Shown here in pieces: positions 27,623 through 37,800 of a DNA stretch of 64,000 nt (the first letter of the stretch is position 1; the number at the start of each line of letters is the position of its first letter). The position numbers and the translations under genes were made by a program. This stretch comes from G965218495 sp965218495 (GTDB lineage Bacteria; Bacteroidota; Rhodothermia; Rhodothermales; Bin80), in NCBI GenBank assembly GCA_965218495.1, contig OZ244626.1, positions 3,658,001 to 3,722,000 on the forward strand, given 5' to 3'. Under the pieces are notes generated by a model, which saw only the letters and a list, made by a program, of their open reading frames with translations, was not told where the DNA came from and did not search any database.

Positions 27623-28169
27623 CGATGACGAGCACGTTCTTGGCGAACCGGGCATCTCGAGGGTTTGCCACCTTGTTGAGGGCATGCCAGGCGATGACTA
27701 TTGCCATGACGACGGTCTTGCCCGAGCCGGTCGCCATCTTGGCGCATAGCCGGGTAAATGCGCCGCCGTCGGACGGGATATCGATGCCCATCCGCTCGAC
27801 CGGCGGCGCTTCGGTGAGTCAGATGAGCGTTTCGGCCGCCTCGAGCTGGCAGAAGAAGAACCGGCGGTTCTCGAACTCCTCGGGATCGTGCCAGTGCTCC
27901 AACAGGCGCTTCGTAATTCCCGTCACGCCAGCGTAGCCAGCGGCGCGCCACGCCTTAACCCGCGCTCGAATTCGATTGACCAGGGGAATCTCACGGAACA
28001 CGCTGGGATCGTCGAACACCCGGGATTCTCCCGATGCTACCACGTATCCAGCAGGCCTGCGACCATCCAAGAGATCGAACAGGCGTGTCGCCCGATCATA
28101 CCGCCTATGCTGCGTCGGCTCCTCGTAGGGAGAATTGACAATCAGCCGGTCGATGGTAGCGCGCGGCAC
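27618..28169 (-). pseudogene. Type III-like restriction helicase (Res), 5' fragment
   Basis: The fragment starts at a GTG (28169) that overlaps the TAG of hepT. It reads IDRLIVNSPYEEPTQH, GRRPAGYVV, RLLEHWHDPEEFENRRFFF, then CQLEAAETLI followed by TGA (27819-27821) where a Trp is expected. The same frame continues with IPSDGGAF and the Walker A motif KMATGSGKTVVMA, then NVLVI. There the sequence jumps to the HerA fragment. The beginning matches the restriction endonuclease family annotated from BPTD_3080-like loci, as far as I recall. With a nonsense codon and loss of the helicase and nuclease parts it is dead. Confidence 0.82.
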
Positions 28170-28513
28170 TATCCGGCCTCCGGTGGAATCAGAGGCTCCA
28201 ATCGGGCAATCAGAACCGGGAGGTCGTCGCACACCGTATCCCAGACGAGCGGCAGGTCGATGTCGAAGTAGGCATGGACGAGGCGATTGCGCATGCCTAC
28301 GATCTCCCGTCGCGGGATGGCCGGGTGCGCCCGCACCGTGTCTTCGCTCACATGCGCGGCAGCCTCGCCAACGATCTCCACCGACTTCAGAACAGAGAGC
28401 TGAGTCCGCCGGTCCCGCACGAATTCGTCGTACGACATGCCTTCCGTGAAGGACAATGCATCACGTGCGGCAAGCAGCATGTCCAACAGGTATGCCAAGT
28501 CATCACGCGGCAT
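28169..28513 (-). CDS. hepT: HepT-like HEPN ribonuclease toxin
   Basis: A 114-residue DUF86/HEPN protein. The catalytic R-x4-H-x-Y motif is intact in RNRLVHAYFDID (about residues 77-88). HEPN toxins of this type cleave RNA and are neutralised when the partner MntA adds AMP to the motif tyrosine. The ATG overlaps the end of mntA by 11 bases. The stop overlaps the GTG of the Res fragment by one base. It lies between the restriction-modification genes rather than in a separate locus. It is the only pair in the island that looks functional. Confidence 0.88.
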   Translation of the reverse strand: MPRDDLAYLLDMLLAARDALSFTEGMSYDEFVRDRRTQLSVLKSVEIVGEAAAHVSEDTVRAHPAIPRREIVGMRNRLVHAYFDIDLPLVWDTVCDDLPVLIARLEPLIPPEAG

Positions 28514-28865
28514 AGACCACCTGCGCGGATTCCAGAATCGCCTTCCGGCGAATGTAGTTTCGGCTTGCCTCGATGGCCGCGCGGGTTACCAAATCGACCT
28601 TGCGACCGAACAAGTCGCCCAGTTCCCACTCCATTTCGGCGATCCCGAACAGGCCCGGCGTGCGTACGGTCCTGAAACGGATCAGGACGTCTATGTCACT
28701 GTGAGGCCCAAAGTCATCACGCAGCAGGGAGCCGAACAGTGCCAGTTCCTCCACTTGCCAACGGTCGCAAAACGCCGCGATGGCATTCATAGGTACGCCG
28801 ATACGGGAAGCCAGCCGCTCCTGATCGTCGATAGTATTGGTCTCCGGTTGCACTGAAGCCTCCAT
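28503..28865 (-). CDS. mntA: MntA-like nucleotidyltransferase antitoxin
   Basis: A 120-residue minimal nucleotidyltransferase. The motif GS-x10-D-x-D is complete (FGSLLRDDFGPHSDIDVL, about residues 44-61), and a third acidic position follows in KVDLV. The family AMPylates HepT on its HEPN-motif tyrosine. The ATG shares its A with the TAA stop of the methyltransferase gene (TAATG), so translation is coupled. A ~30-residue N-terminal extension precedes the core. No lesions are visible, although both neighbours are broken, suggesting selection to keep the antitoxin with its toxin. Confidence 0.88.
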   Translation of the reverse strand: MEASVQPETNTIDDQERLASRIGVPMNAIAAFCDRWQVEELALFGSLLRDDFGPHSDIDVLIRFRTVRTPGLFGIAEMEWELGDLFGRKVDLVTRAAIEASRNYIRRKAILESAQVVYAA

Positions 28866-30313
28866 TACTCCAACTCCACGATCTTGACCGCTCCGCGTTC
28901 GTGCCCGCCACGCTCGAAGGATAGCGAAACAGTCCCCTTATAGGCTGCCATTAGAGTCGCGTCGAGCTCTGCCTTGAGGCTCCGCGCCAGCTTGGCCCAA
29001 CCATCCTTGGTGCCAGCCATCGGGAAGCATTGCTTGGCCAAAGCGGCTGCCACTCGCGACGTATCGCAGGCGGCCCAGATGTTGTTGATCCGCCGACCAG
29101 GAATCTCGTCCTCGTACTTCTTCCACATCACCGGAGTCTGCCCCTCCAAGTCCTCCAGCCTCTTCAGCTTTGCCAGCCGGTCCATGCCCTCCTGGGGGAC
29201 CGCCCATTGCCGGGCAGTGCCGCAACGGAAGACGCGACCCTCGTATTGATAGGGCTCTGAACGTCCGGCTGTGGAGACGCCCTGCGAGTCAAGGGGCATC
29301 CGCCTGTAGACACGTGCATCTGGGGGCAGGTGCCTGTCAGGGTAGAAGCGTTTTTCCGGCGTCGGCTTGCGGCATTGCCCGTGGGGCAATTCCACCATCA
29401 CGTGCCAACTGAAGGACCCGATCACCTCGCGCCGGGTGCGTGGCTCGTACAACTGACGGTACTTTGGCAGTTTCCGGTCCTTCGCGTACCAGAGCAGATA
29501 GTCGGCCACTTGCGGCAGTGTGTTGGCCGAACTGCCGCCGGTGGCCGCGTAGGAGATGGTAGCCATCCAGTTGTCTGCACCGAAGATGTCGTCCATGACC
29601 ACGTTGACGCGATGGACGCACTCGTCGCCGATCCGCACAAAGCAGCTTCCGCTCTCATGCAGGAGCTCGCGCGTTAGCAACAGGCGGTCCTGCAGATAGG
29701 AGAGACAGGAATGAATCCCGAGCTCCCAGGTGTCGCGGAATGCACGAATCTGCTCGGGTTCAGCCGATAGGTCTGCATCCATGCCGTCCGTCACGTCGCG
29801 CCGATTCACGAAAGGCTGGATGTTGGAGCCGTAGCGGATGCCGTAGGGTGGGTCCATGTAGACCATCTGGGCCTGTTTGCCCATACCCTCCTTCTCGATC
29901 AGGCTTTTCATGACCAGAATGCTGTCGCCGGCGATTAGCCGGTTGCTCCAGTTGTACCGGTGCCTGTAGAACCCGATGGCTTGGCGGAGCGGCGGATTCT
30001 CCTCCGGTGCGTCAAACAGGGGTAATTGGTGCTTGGTGACGCCTCGCTTCTGCACTGCTTCAATGATGGTGCGCGGGTCGATTCGCTCGTGTACATGGAG
30101 CGAGACGGTCGGAACCTCGAACGAAGTGTACTCCGCCTTGCCGGACCAGGAGAGCTGAAGGTCGAGATGCGGGTCATAGGCGTAGGATTTGGCGCCGGCG
30201 CCACCATCCGTTTTCGGCGTGACGAGACCGACAGGCAGGTTATTCACGGGCTCCTTGCCACTGTGCACGAAAGTGTCAGTGTCCCGCCCTACCTTGTTGC
30301 GCCGCCGCGCCAT
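28865..30313 (-). pseudogene. Type III-like adenine methyltransferase (Mod), internally deleted
   Basis: The start at ATG 30313 (MARRRNKVGRDTD) is chosen because the longer open frame upstream is merely antisense to a transposase fragment. The protein has SFEVPTVSLHVHERIDPR, IAGDSILVMKSL and the catalytic DPPYGIRYGSN (motif IV) of beta-class N6-adenine methyltransferases. Near 29070, NNIW runs directly into DTSRVA. In intact relatives these are separated by the motif I region with the SAM-binding DP-x-GSGTT. That motif is missing here. More sequence is missing before GWAKLARSLKAE. The frame stays open through 482 codons, but the product cannot bind SAM in the normal way. Confidence 0.78.
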
Positions 30314-30519
30314 GATGATCCTGGGATGCCGGGGCACTGGGTCGGGAGTGCCGGTGCCCGCCTTGACTGCCTTGACTGTGGGGCGAGCCGCTTGCCCATT
30401 CGCGTCTCGCGAAATGCCTCGAAGATCAATACCAAAATTCGCTCGTTTCGCTCGTTTCGGGCGAGGCACCAAGCGAACGAACTCGGGGGCGCCAGGATCC
30501 CAGCCTGCTTCAAAGCATC

Positions 30520-31507
30520 GGTCTGGCACCTCGTGCGTGGACTGGGTGGCATCAAGGCATTGGACGCACGACTGGGCCGTGGCACCTCCTTCGATTTGGA
30601 CTTCCACACCATTCCCTATCACGGCGACCGGGCCCTGGTCGAGAAGCACTACGTCTCCAAGCGCAGCCGGCGCCAGCGGGGCATCCTGACCTTCGTGGCC
30701 CGCGATGCCGCCAGCCGCACCTTCGCCTATGCCCACGCCCAGGTCCGCAAGGAAGGGCAAATGAACGAGATCCTGCACTTTGTCGATGGCTGGCAGCAGC
30801 GGACGGGCCGCAGGCCGGCCGAGCTGGTCTTCGACAGTCGCCTGACCACCTACGCCAATCTGGCCAAGCTCCATCAGTGGGGCATCCGCTTCCTTACCCT
30901 GCGCAGGCGGACGGCTAAGCTGCTGGAGACGCTGATTGCCCTGCCCGCGGAGTCCTGGCGCACCATTCGGCTCTCCAACGTAGGGCGGGCCTATCGCACA
31001 CCGCGCGTGTTTGAAGAAATGATTCAGCTGAAGGGCTACCCCGAAAAGCTCCGGCAAATCGCCATCACGCAGCTGGGACATGAAAAGCCGACGCTACTGA
31101 ATACCAATGACATGAAGACCTCGGCGGCGAAGCTCATTGACCGCTATGCCCGACGCATGATCATTGGAAACAACCTTGCCGATGCCATCGACTTCTTCCA
31201 TATGGACGTGCTCTCCGCGACGGTGCCCATGAAGATCGACGTCGACCTGCAGCTGACCTTCATGGCCAGCGCGCTCTATCGCATGCTGGCCCATCGCGTA
31301 GGAGGACTCTATGCCAAGAGCAAGGCACGCACGCTCTTCCGCGAATTCGTCGCCGCCTCCGCCACCGTTACGCTGAGCGAAGAGCAGGTCACCGTACGGC
31401 TGGGGAGGCGCGTTCACAACGGAGCACTGCTCAAAGCTGGCTACCTGGACAGGACCGATCCCATCCCGTGGCTCCAGAATCGACGGCTGTGCATCGACTT
31501 TGTCTGA
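30520..31507 (+). pseudogene. Truncated transposase, second copy of the CC-ended element family
   Basis: Similarity to the transposase at 22157-23929 begins near 30520 (WHLVRGLGG) and runs to the stop: TSFDLDFHTIPYHG, ELVFDSRLTTYANL, RYARRMIIGNNLADAI, DPIPWLQN. The first ~270 residues are missing. The upstream open frame is antisense to the methyltransferase N terminus and is not part of it. No terminal repeat like that of the complete copy was found after the stop. The fragment lies head-to-head with the methyltransferase gene and may have removed its original promoter. Confidence 0.82.
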
Positions 31508-31557
31508 CGGGGAAACACGGCCTCCTTAATGCGAGTTGCTGCTCATGGAGATTCCGG

Positions 31558-33027
31558 CTAGGCAAGGATGCCCCGAACGACATGCGCCTGCTCAACACCT
31601 GTAAGTTTGTGGTCCAGTCCGCGAAACTTCACGGTCAGGTGCTCGTGGTCTATGCCAAGTTGATGCAGCAGCGTGGCGTTAAGGTCGCGAATGTGTACGG
31701 GATTCTCCAAAATGTTGTACGAAAAGTCATCGGTCTTTCCGTATTCAAATCCTGGTTTGATACCTCCTCCTGCCATCCACAGCGAAAAGCACCGTCCATG
31801 GTGATCCCTTCCGGAACTGGGATGGCCCAAGGCGCCCTGGCTGTACACCGTGCGTCCAAATTCGCCGCCCCAGACGACCAGGGTTTCGTCAAGCAAACCG
31901 CGCCTCTTTAAGTCTTTTACCAGGGCCGCGGAGGCCTGGTCTACGTCCCGGCACTGGGAAGGGAGCTGCTGCTGCAGGGCGATGTGCTGATCCCAGCCCC
32001 GGTGGAATAGCTGCACAAAGCGTACGCCCCGTTCGATCATGCGCCGCGCAAGCAGGCAGTTAGCGCTGTAGCTGCCTGGCTTGCGCGATTGGGGACCATA
32101 CAACTCAAACACCTCGGAGGGCTCATGGGACAGGTCCATGAGCTCTGGAACTGCCGTCTGCATCCGGAAGGCCATCTCATAGGCTTCCACGCGCGCCAAC
32201 GTTTCTGCATCGCCAACCTCTGCCGCCTGCCGAAGGTTGAGCGCAGCCAAGTCGTCCAGCATCTTCCGACGCTGGCTTCGAGTGACTCCCGGCGGGTCTT
32301 GCAGGTATAGCACCGGGTTGACACCGGGCCTAAGCAGAACACCCTGATGGCTGGAAGGCAAGTAGCCACTGCCCCAAAGGCGAGCAAAGATGGGCTGACC
32401 AGGATTCTTGCCGCTTCCCTGCGAGAGCAGTACCACGTACGCTGGAAGGTCTTCATTTTCGCTGCCCAGCCCGTAACTGAGCCATGAGCCGAGGCTGGCG
32501 TGCCCAATTTGCTGGGACCCCGTGTTAATGAAGGTGATGGCAGGGTCGTGGTTGATAGCCTCCGTATACATCGACTTGACGATGCAAATGTCGTCGGCTA
32601 TTGTCTGGGTGTGCGGCAACAGGTCGCTGATCCATGTGCCGTGTTTCCCGCATCGTCGCATAGGCCACCACGGCGCCACCACTGGAAACGAGTCCTGCCC
32701 CGCCGTCATGCCTGTCAGCCGCTGCTGCCCGCGTACCGACGCCGGGAGCTCCAGCGCGTGAAGATCCCGCTGCGCAGGCTTGTAGTCAAAGAGATCTACG
32801 TGTGATGGACCGCCCGACTGAAAGAGGTAGATGACGCGCTTGGCCTTGGGCACAAAGTGCGGCCCGCGCGTTGGCCGGCCCGACCCCGGACTGACCAGCT
32901 GGGATGCCGGCGAGAAAAGTCCAGGAAATAGCAGCGAGGCAAGTCCCAAGCGGCCGATGCCGCGCGACGTCTGGCCCAAAAACGTACGCCGCGTCAGGAC
33001 CTGTTCGTGCTCGCAAAGAGGATGCAT
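31558..33027 (-). CDS. DUF1501 secreted protein (sulfatase-like fold)
   Basis: DUF1501 proteins are exported alkaline-phosphatase/sulfatase-fold proteins of unknown substrate, usually paired with DUF1549/DUF1553 cytochromes. I start at ATG 33027 (MHPLCEHEQVLTRRTFLG); it shares its A with the TGA stop of the disrupted DUF1553 gene (TGATG). The twin-arginine signal TRRTFLG leads into a hydrophobic stretch. Typical motifs follow: FQSGGPSHVDLFDYKP, KSMYTEAINHDPA, GGEFGRT, GRDHHG and HLTVKFRGLDHKLTG. The coding frame is intact although its partner gene is broken. Confidence 0.9.
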   Translation of the reverse strand: MHPLCEHEQVLTRRTFLGQTSRGIGRLGLASLLFPGLFSPASQLVSPGSGRPTRGPHFVPKAKRVIYLFQSGGPSHVDLFDYKPAQRDLHALELPASVRGQQRLTGMTAGQDSFPVVAPWWPMRRCGKHGTWISDLLPHTQTIADDICIVKSMYTEAINHDPAITFINTGSQQIGHASLGSWLSYGLGSENEDLPAYVVLLSQGSGKNPGQPIFARLWGSGYLPSSHQGVLLRPGVNPVLYLQDPPGVTRSQRRKMLDDLAALNLRQAAEVGDAETLARVEAYEMAFRMQTAVPELMDLSHEPSEVFELYGPQSRKPGSYSANCLLARRMIERGVRFVQLFHRGWDQHIALQQQLPSQCRDVDQASAALVKDLKRRGLLDETLVVWGGEFGRTVYSQGALGHPSSGRDHHGRCFSLWMAGGGIKPGFEYGKTDDFSYNILENPVHIRDLNATLLHQLGIDHEHLTVKFRGLDHKLTGVEQAHVVRGILA

Positions 33028-33059
33028 CAGCTGCGTGTAATGGTCTCGCTTAGGTTTAG
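33027..33059 (-). pseudogene. 3' tail of the DUF1549/DUF1553 gene beyond IS1380
   Basis: Between the IS1380 end and the DUF1501 start the minus strand reads CTA A AC CTA AGC GAG ACC ATT ACA CGC AGC TGA. Joined to the main part at its last CTAA, this gives LLLNLSETITRS and stop, the usual end of DUF1553 proteins. The stop TGA (33027-33029) overlaps the DUF1501 ATG. This proves that the insertion is inside the gene, 29 bases before its stop. Confidence 0.88.
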
Positions 33060-34856
33060 CCCGCATCGCTCACCAAGCTCTTGAATCGCCATAATTCGGG
33101 GCGTCTGTAGGCAGTGGGTCACGGTTTGGGAATGCGAATGCTGATTCCCGCCTTCTGGAGCGTTTAGTCGGCGGCTGCAAGCGCTGTTTCGGGCATGTTT
33201 CGAGCGCGAATCAAGGCTTTTGTTCGCGCACCGGTGCTTCTTGGATACACGTATCCTGCAACCACCATGTGGCGTCTATCAATCTGTGGGATAAGTTGGA
33301 TCCGGAACGGCCTATGAAGGTGAGGCGCGTGCGCCGACCTGGGTGGTGTGCACAGCGCCACGCAAGTTGTTTAGCACGCGCGCGAACAGTTGCTGCCAGG
33401 GATAGGCCTCGGGCAAGAGCAGGCGGACTCGGCGTACGCTTACCACCACCAGTGCTGCGATCTTCAGTAGCCGCACACGGATAGTAGCGCACTGCGCCTG
33501 CGCCATCGCGGTGCCCTGCAAGCCAAAGGTCTTGATGATGGTCATCAGGGTGTTGGCGACCGTAGAGAAGTACAGGCGCAACTGGTTGCTCTCCATCATG
33601 GACGTAGAGGTGCGGTCAGCGAACAGGGTAAGCTGCTGCTCCTTGAGCCGGTTCTCCATGTCTCCACGCGCGCAATACAAATCTTCGTATAGCGTGCGCG
33701 CGTCGTACGCGTCTTCGCTGAAATTGGTGACCACGAATCGCGCGTTATAGCCGCGCGGTCCAGGCAGCCATTCCGCCTTGGCTATCACGCGCCGAGCACA
33801 GCTCCAGCTGTCCTTCGTCTGGTACTCGAAGCTGCGGAAGCGCCGCGAAGGCTGCCCGCTGGCCTCGCAGGTGGCCTGACTCTGCTCCATAGCCTCCTCA
33901 ACGATGCGTTTCAGCCGCGCATTGAGCGGCATACCAATGATGTAGTGCAGGCCCTGTGCTTCGCACCATGCCATGATATCATCGCGGCAGAATCCTGCAT
34001 CTGCACGAATCCAGATGGGCACCTGCGGCCACCGCGCACGGATACGCGCTATCACTGGCGCCAACTCCTCTATCGTGCCCGCTGATGCGTCAATGTTGGA
34101 GGGGCGCAGACGAGCGGCCAGCACATGCTTTCCGCTAACGATGTACAGCGGTAAGTAGCAGTAGTGGCCATAGTAACCATGAAAGAAGCGCCCCTCCTGC
34201 TGGCCGTGAATCGCGTCATCGGTAGCATCGAGATCCAACACGATATTCTCTGGCTCCTCGCCCGTTACATCCATGAACAAGTCCGCGAGCATGGTGTCGA
34301 TCTTTTCAGGGTCCGCTACGATGCGCTTGTACCTGTGCGATGCGGCCCCTCCTTTGGAGCCGAGCTCCAGTCGGTTCAGTGTGCTCGAACTCGCCAGCGG
34401 ATGTCCCTGGTCGCGTTCCCGTGCCCGGTGCGCACCTGTTACATCTTCGCAGCCCACGCCCATGGCCAACACGGGATCGTCCCGCAGACGGTCATGGTCG
34501 TTCACGTCTTCGTAGCCCAAGCATATCGCGTAGACACGTTGCCTGAGCATCGCCTCCACGGTATGCTCGACCCTGCTGGGATCACGGTGGTCGGTGAAGC
34601 AGGCGGCAAAGCGGCCTATGACGTCGAACATCCGGTCGGCCTCCCGTAACAGCAGCGCACCTGCGTCCGAGGACATAGGGCCGCCGTCGAACTTTCCGAC
34701 CACTTTACGCCGTCCCAAGTCCTCGAAACGAAGCTCTTCAGTATGACAGTCTGTCTTGCTCATTTGCAGTGCAAAGGATGGTTATAACTGATTGCACATC
34801 ATACACTTACGTGGGGCTTGGGTTCCCATTCTTGGCACACTGGTGATTTATCCGGG
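33060..34856 (-). mobile_element. IS1380-family insertion sequence
   Basis: The 1797-base element has imperfect inverted ends, CCCGCATCGCTCACCA from the left and CCCGGATAAATCACCA read inward from the right (12 of 16). A 4-base duplication TTAG flanks it (33056-33059 and 34857-34860). Excision restores the DUF1553 C terminus. It carries one complete transposase. Confidence 0.92.
33312..34763 (-). CDS. IS1380-family transposase
   Basis: A 483-residue DDE transposase with the IS1380 hallmarks: GPMSSDAGALLLREAD near the N terminus, CLGYEDVNDHDRLRDDPVL, LDLDATDDAIHGQQEG with catalytic Asp residues, WIRADAGFC, and a late YCARGDMENRLKEQQL. The reading frame is complete. The gene lies antiparallel to nothing else and fills most of the element. 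Confidence 0.93.
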   Translation of the reverse strand: MSKTDCHTEELRFEDLGRRKVVGKFDGGPMSSDAGALLLREADRMFDVIGRFAACFTDHRDPSRVEHTVEAMLRQRVYAICLGYEDVNDHDRLRDDPVLAMGVGCEDVTGAHRARERDQGHPLASSSTLNRLELGSKGGAASHRYKRIVADPEKIDTMLADLFMDVTGEEPENIVLDLDATDDAIHGQQEGRFFHGYYGHYCYLPLYIVSGKHVLAARLRPSNIDASAGTIEELAPVIARIRARWPQVPIWIRADAGFCRDDIMAWCEAQGLHYIIGMPLNARLKRIVEEAMEQSQATCEASGQPSRRFRSFEYQTKDSWSCARRVIAKAEWLPGPRGYNARFVVTNFSEDAYDARTLYEDLYCARGDMENRLKEQQLTLFADRTSTSMMESNQLRLYFSTVANTLMTIIKTFGLQGTAMAQAQCATIRVRLLKIAALVVVSVRRVRLLLPEAYPWQQLFARVLNNLRGAVHTTQVGARASPS

Positions 34857-37800
34857 TTAGCAACAGGCTGGCTACGACCATCCAAGCCGCATGCTCGGCT
34901 ATGTCCAATGCCTCGTTGCGGGGGGACTCGCCTACGCTCAAGTAGGATAGTGCGCGCTGCGGGTCCACGCTGAAGGTCGCATGCGCTTCCTCGAGGCGAT
35001 GCGCAAGGATTTTCTTCATCTCCCGATCAGCCTCCCGGCCGGTGACTTCATTCACGGCGAATGTGATTCGCTCTTCTGGTGGAAGCAGCAGGATCCGCTC
35101 GGCAAGCGCTCGGCTGGCTTCCACGAACTGAGGATCGTTAAGCAGCACCAGGGCTTGGAGCGGCGTGTTGGTACCCTCCCTGGTCACCGTACACACCTCG
35201 CGCGTGGGCGCATCAAACGTCATCATAGCTGGCGGCGGCGCGGTGCGTTTCCAATACGTATAGAGGCTGCGGCGGTACAGTTTCTCTCCGTGATCCTGCA
35301 CAAAGGCCTGGGCGGTGGCCGGTGTGCTGCCGTAGTGGCTCACCTCCTTCCATAAGCCAGGTGGCTGGTATGGGTTGACACTGGGGCCGCCCAGGCGGGG
35401 CACAAGCAGCCCGCTGACTTTGAGCGCACCGTCACGAATGAATTCCGCCGGCAAGCGATACCGCGCGCCGCGTGCAAGGAGCTCGTTGTTGGGATCGGCC
35501 GCCAATAGCTCAGGCGAGGCGCTTGAAGACTGGCGATAGGTGGCCGACATCACAATCATCTTCAGCAAGCCCTTGACGTCATAGCCAGACGCGATGAATG
35601 CCGTCGCAAGGTAGTCCAGCAGCGCCGGATGTGAGGGCAGTGCGCCGCGTGCCCCGAAGTCTGCAGGCGTTGCGACCAGACCGCGGCCAAAAAGCAAATG
35701 CCAGAACCTGTTGACGGCCACACGGGCAGCGAGCGGATGGTCCGGCCGGAAGAGCCACTCGGCCAGCTCCAGGCGCGAGAGCGATGAGTCTGCGACCAAT
35801 GGGGGCAAGAATGCCGGCACGCCGGGCGATACTGTCTCCGTCGGCTGATCATACTGCCCGCGGTGCAGCACTTGCGTTGCGCGCGCTGCCGTTGCGCGCT
35901 CCATCACCATGGTCGGAAATGCCTCCGTCAAGACCGCCAGACGCTCCTCCAGGTTGTCTTCCTCGTACCTAAGTGCCGCGGCAGCACCGGAGGTGGCGGC
36001 AAACGTGGCCTGCAGAAGCTCCTGCTGCGCAACATCGCGCGCCTCAGGGGCGATCAGTAGAGCAGCCTGTACCGGTGGCGGGTGAGCCGACCCGTCGTCC
36101 GCGCCCTCCATCGCAAAGATGCGAAAATGCCCCGCAATCTGATTGTTGCCCTCACCGAAGCTGAGCATCACGGTAAAGTGCTGCGTCACTGCGGGATCAA
36201 GCGGGGCTTCCAGAGTCAGGGTGATGTGCTGCGCTTCGCTATTGTTGGGCGAAGGCGACCATCCGTTGATGCGCCGGTCATCCAGTGCATCCAGCGCAGG
36301 ATAGTCGGCGCTCGCAGATGTGGCCGTGATGCGATGGATTGGCAGGGCCAGGTGCGGATCTACCTGCTCAGAAGGCTGCGAGCCCGCACTCACATGCACA
36401 CTGGTCAGAATGAAGCCGCCCTCCGGGCCATGGCCGAGGCGTCCGGCTTGGGATGGATAAAACACTATACGCAGGCCCGTGATGGGCTGCGCGAGACCTT
36501 CGGAAACCAGCGTTACGTTGTAGGCAGCCAGCCAACCCGGCTCCGCGATACGTACCGATCCATCCTCAAGCACCTCGCCGGTATATCCACTGTTAGGTGT
36601 AGTAACGCCACGAGCGCGAAGCGCATGCAGGGCCAGCCCCCCTCTCCGCGCTGTGCCAGACTTGCGCGTTGCTGCTCCTCCTAGGCTCTCTGTATTGGAC
36701 TGGGCGCGTGAAGCTCATCGCGGACACGAGCCAGAGCAGCTTTGACTTCATCGATCTCCTCGTCCGTGGCAAGAACGGTCCTGGCCGCAAGAGAAGGAAC
36801 AGGGTTGATGCCGCTGTTGCCATCCAGCCCGCGCTCCTCAATCGTGTTGAAGAACGCAAAGAGCCGGTAGTAGTCGCGCTGCGTGATTGGATCGTACTTA
36901 TGGTCGTGGCACTGCGCACAGGCCAACGTAAGTCCCAAAAACACCTCTCCCGTCGTCTTTACGCGGTCCGCGACGTAGTTGGTGAGGTTTTCTTCGGGTA
37001 TCGTTCCACCCTCATGCGTGATCATGTGATTCCGATGGAATCCCGTAGCCACGCGCTGCATCTCGGTCGAATTGGGCAGCAAGTCTCCGGCCAACTGCTC
37101 CGTAACGAATGCATCAAAGGGCATGTTGGCGTTAAAGGCGCCTATTACCCAGTCTCGCCAAATCCACATGTGCCGGCCGCCGTCTATAGAATAGCCGTTG
37201 GTGTCAGCATAGCGCGCGAGGTCCAGCCAATGCAGTGCCATACGCTCACCATAGTGGGGCGAGGCCAATAGCCGATCCACCAGGGCTTCGTAGGCGCCAC
37301 CATCCCGGCTCGACACAAACTCGCGTACCTCTTCCGCGGACGGTGGCAGTCCGGTAAGGTCCCAATGCAGTCGTCGAATCAGCGTTCGGCGGTCAGCCAC
37401 TTTGGACTGCTTCATCGCCTCGCGCTCCAGGCGAGACAGAACGAATCGATCGATATCATTCCGCGGCCAGCTCCCATCCCGTACGGAGGGTGAGGCCACT
37501 GCTTCAGGCGGCAAGAATGCCCAATGAGGCTTCCACATAGCGCCCTGCTCAATCCAGCGCCGCAGGATGGCGATGTCCGCGTCCGAAAGCTGCCGCGGCG
37601 CTTCCGGCGGCGGCATGCGCTCCTTCGCTATGGGCGAATTAATGCGCCGGACAAGCTCGCTTTCGGCCGCCTTGTGCGGCACAATGACAAAACGGCTCGA
37701 GTCATCTTTGAGTGCAGCAAAAAGCCCTTCCTGCGTATGCAATGAGAGGTCATTCTTGCGGCTCTCCGGATCGTGGCCATGGCACAAAAAGCAATGCTCC

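Noticed and set aside
30314..31081. A 256-residue N-terminal extension of the Mod methyltransferase.
   Set aside because: Most of it is antisense to the truncated transposase; the Mod family start fits ATG 30313.
21438..36683. Amber codons inside three long genes, suggesting that TAG might be recoded in this organism.
   Set aside because: era, pdxB, bshA, the L16 hydroxylase-like gene and others end at TAG with normal lengths, and the affected genes carry further lesions.
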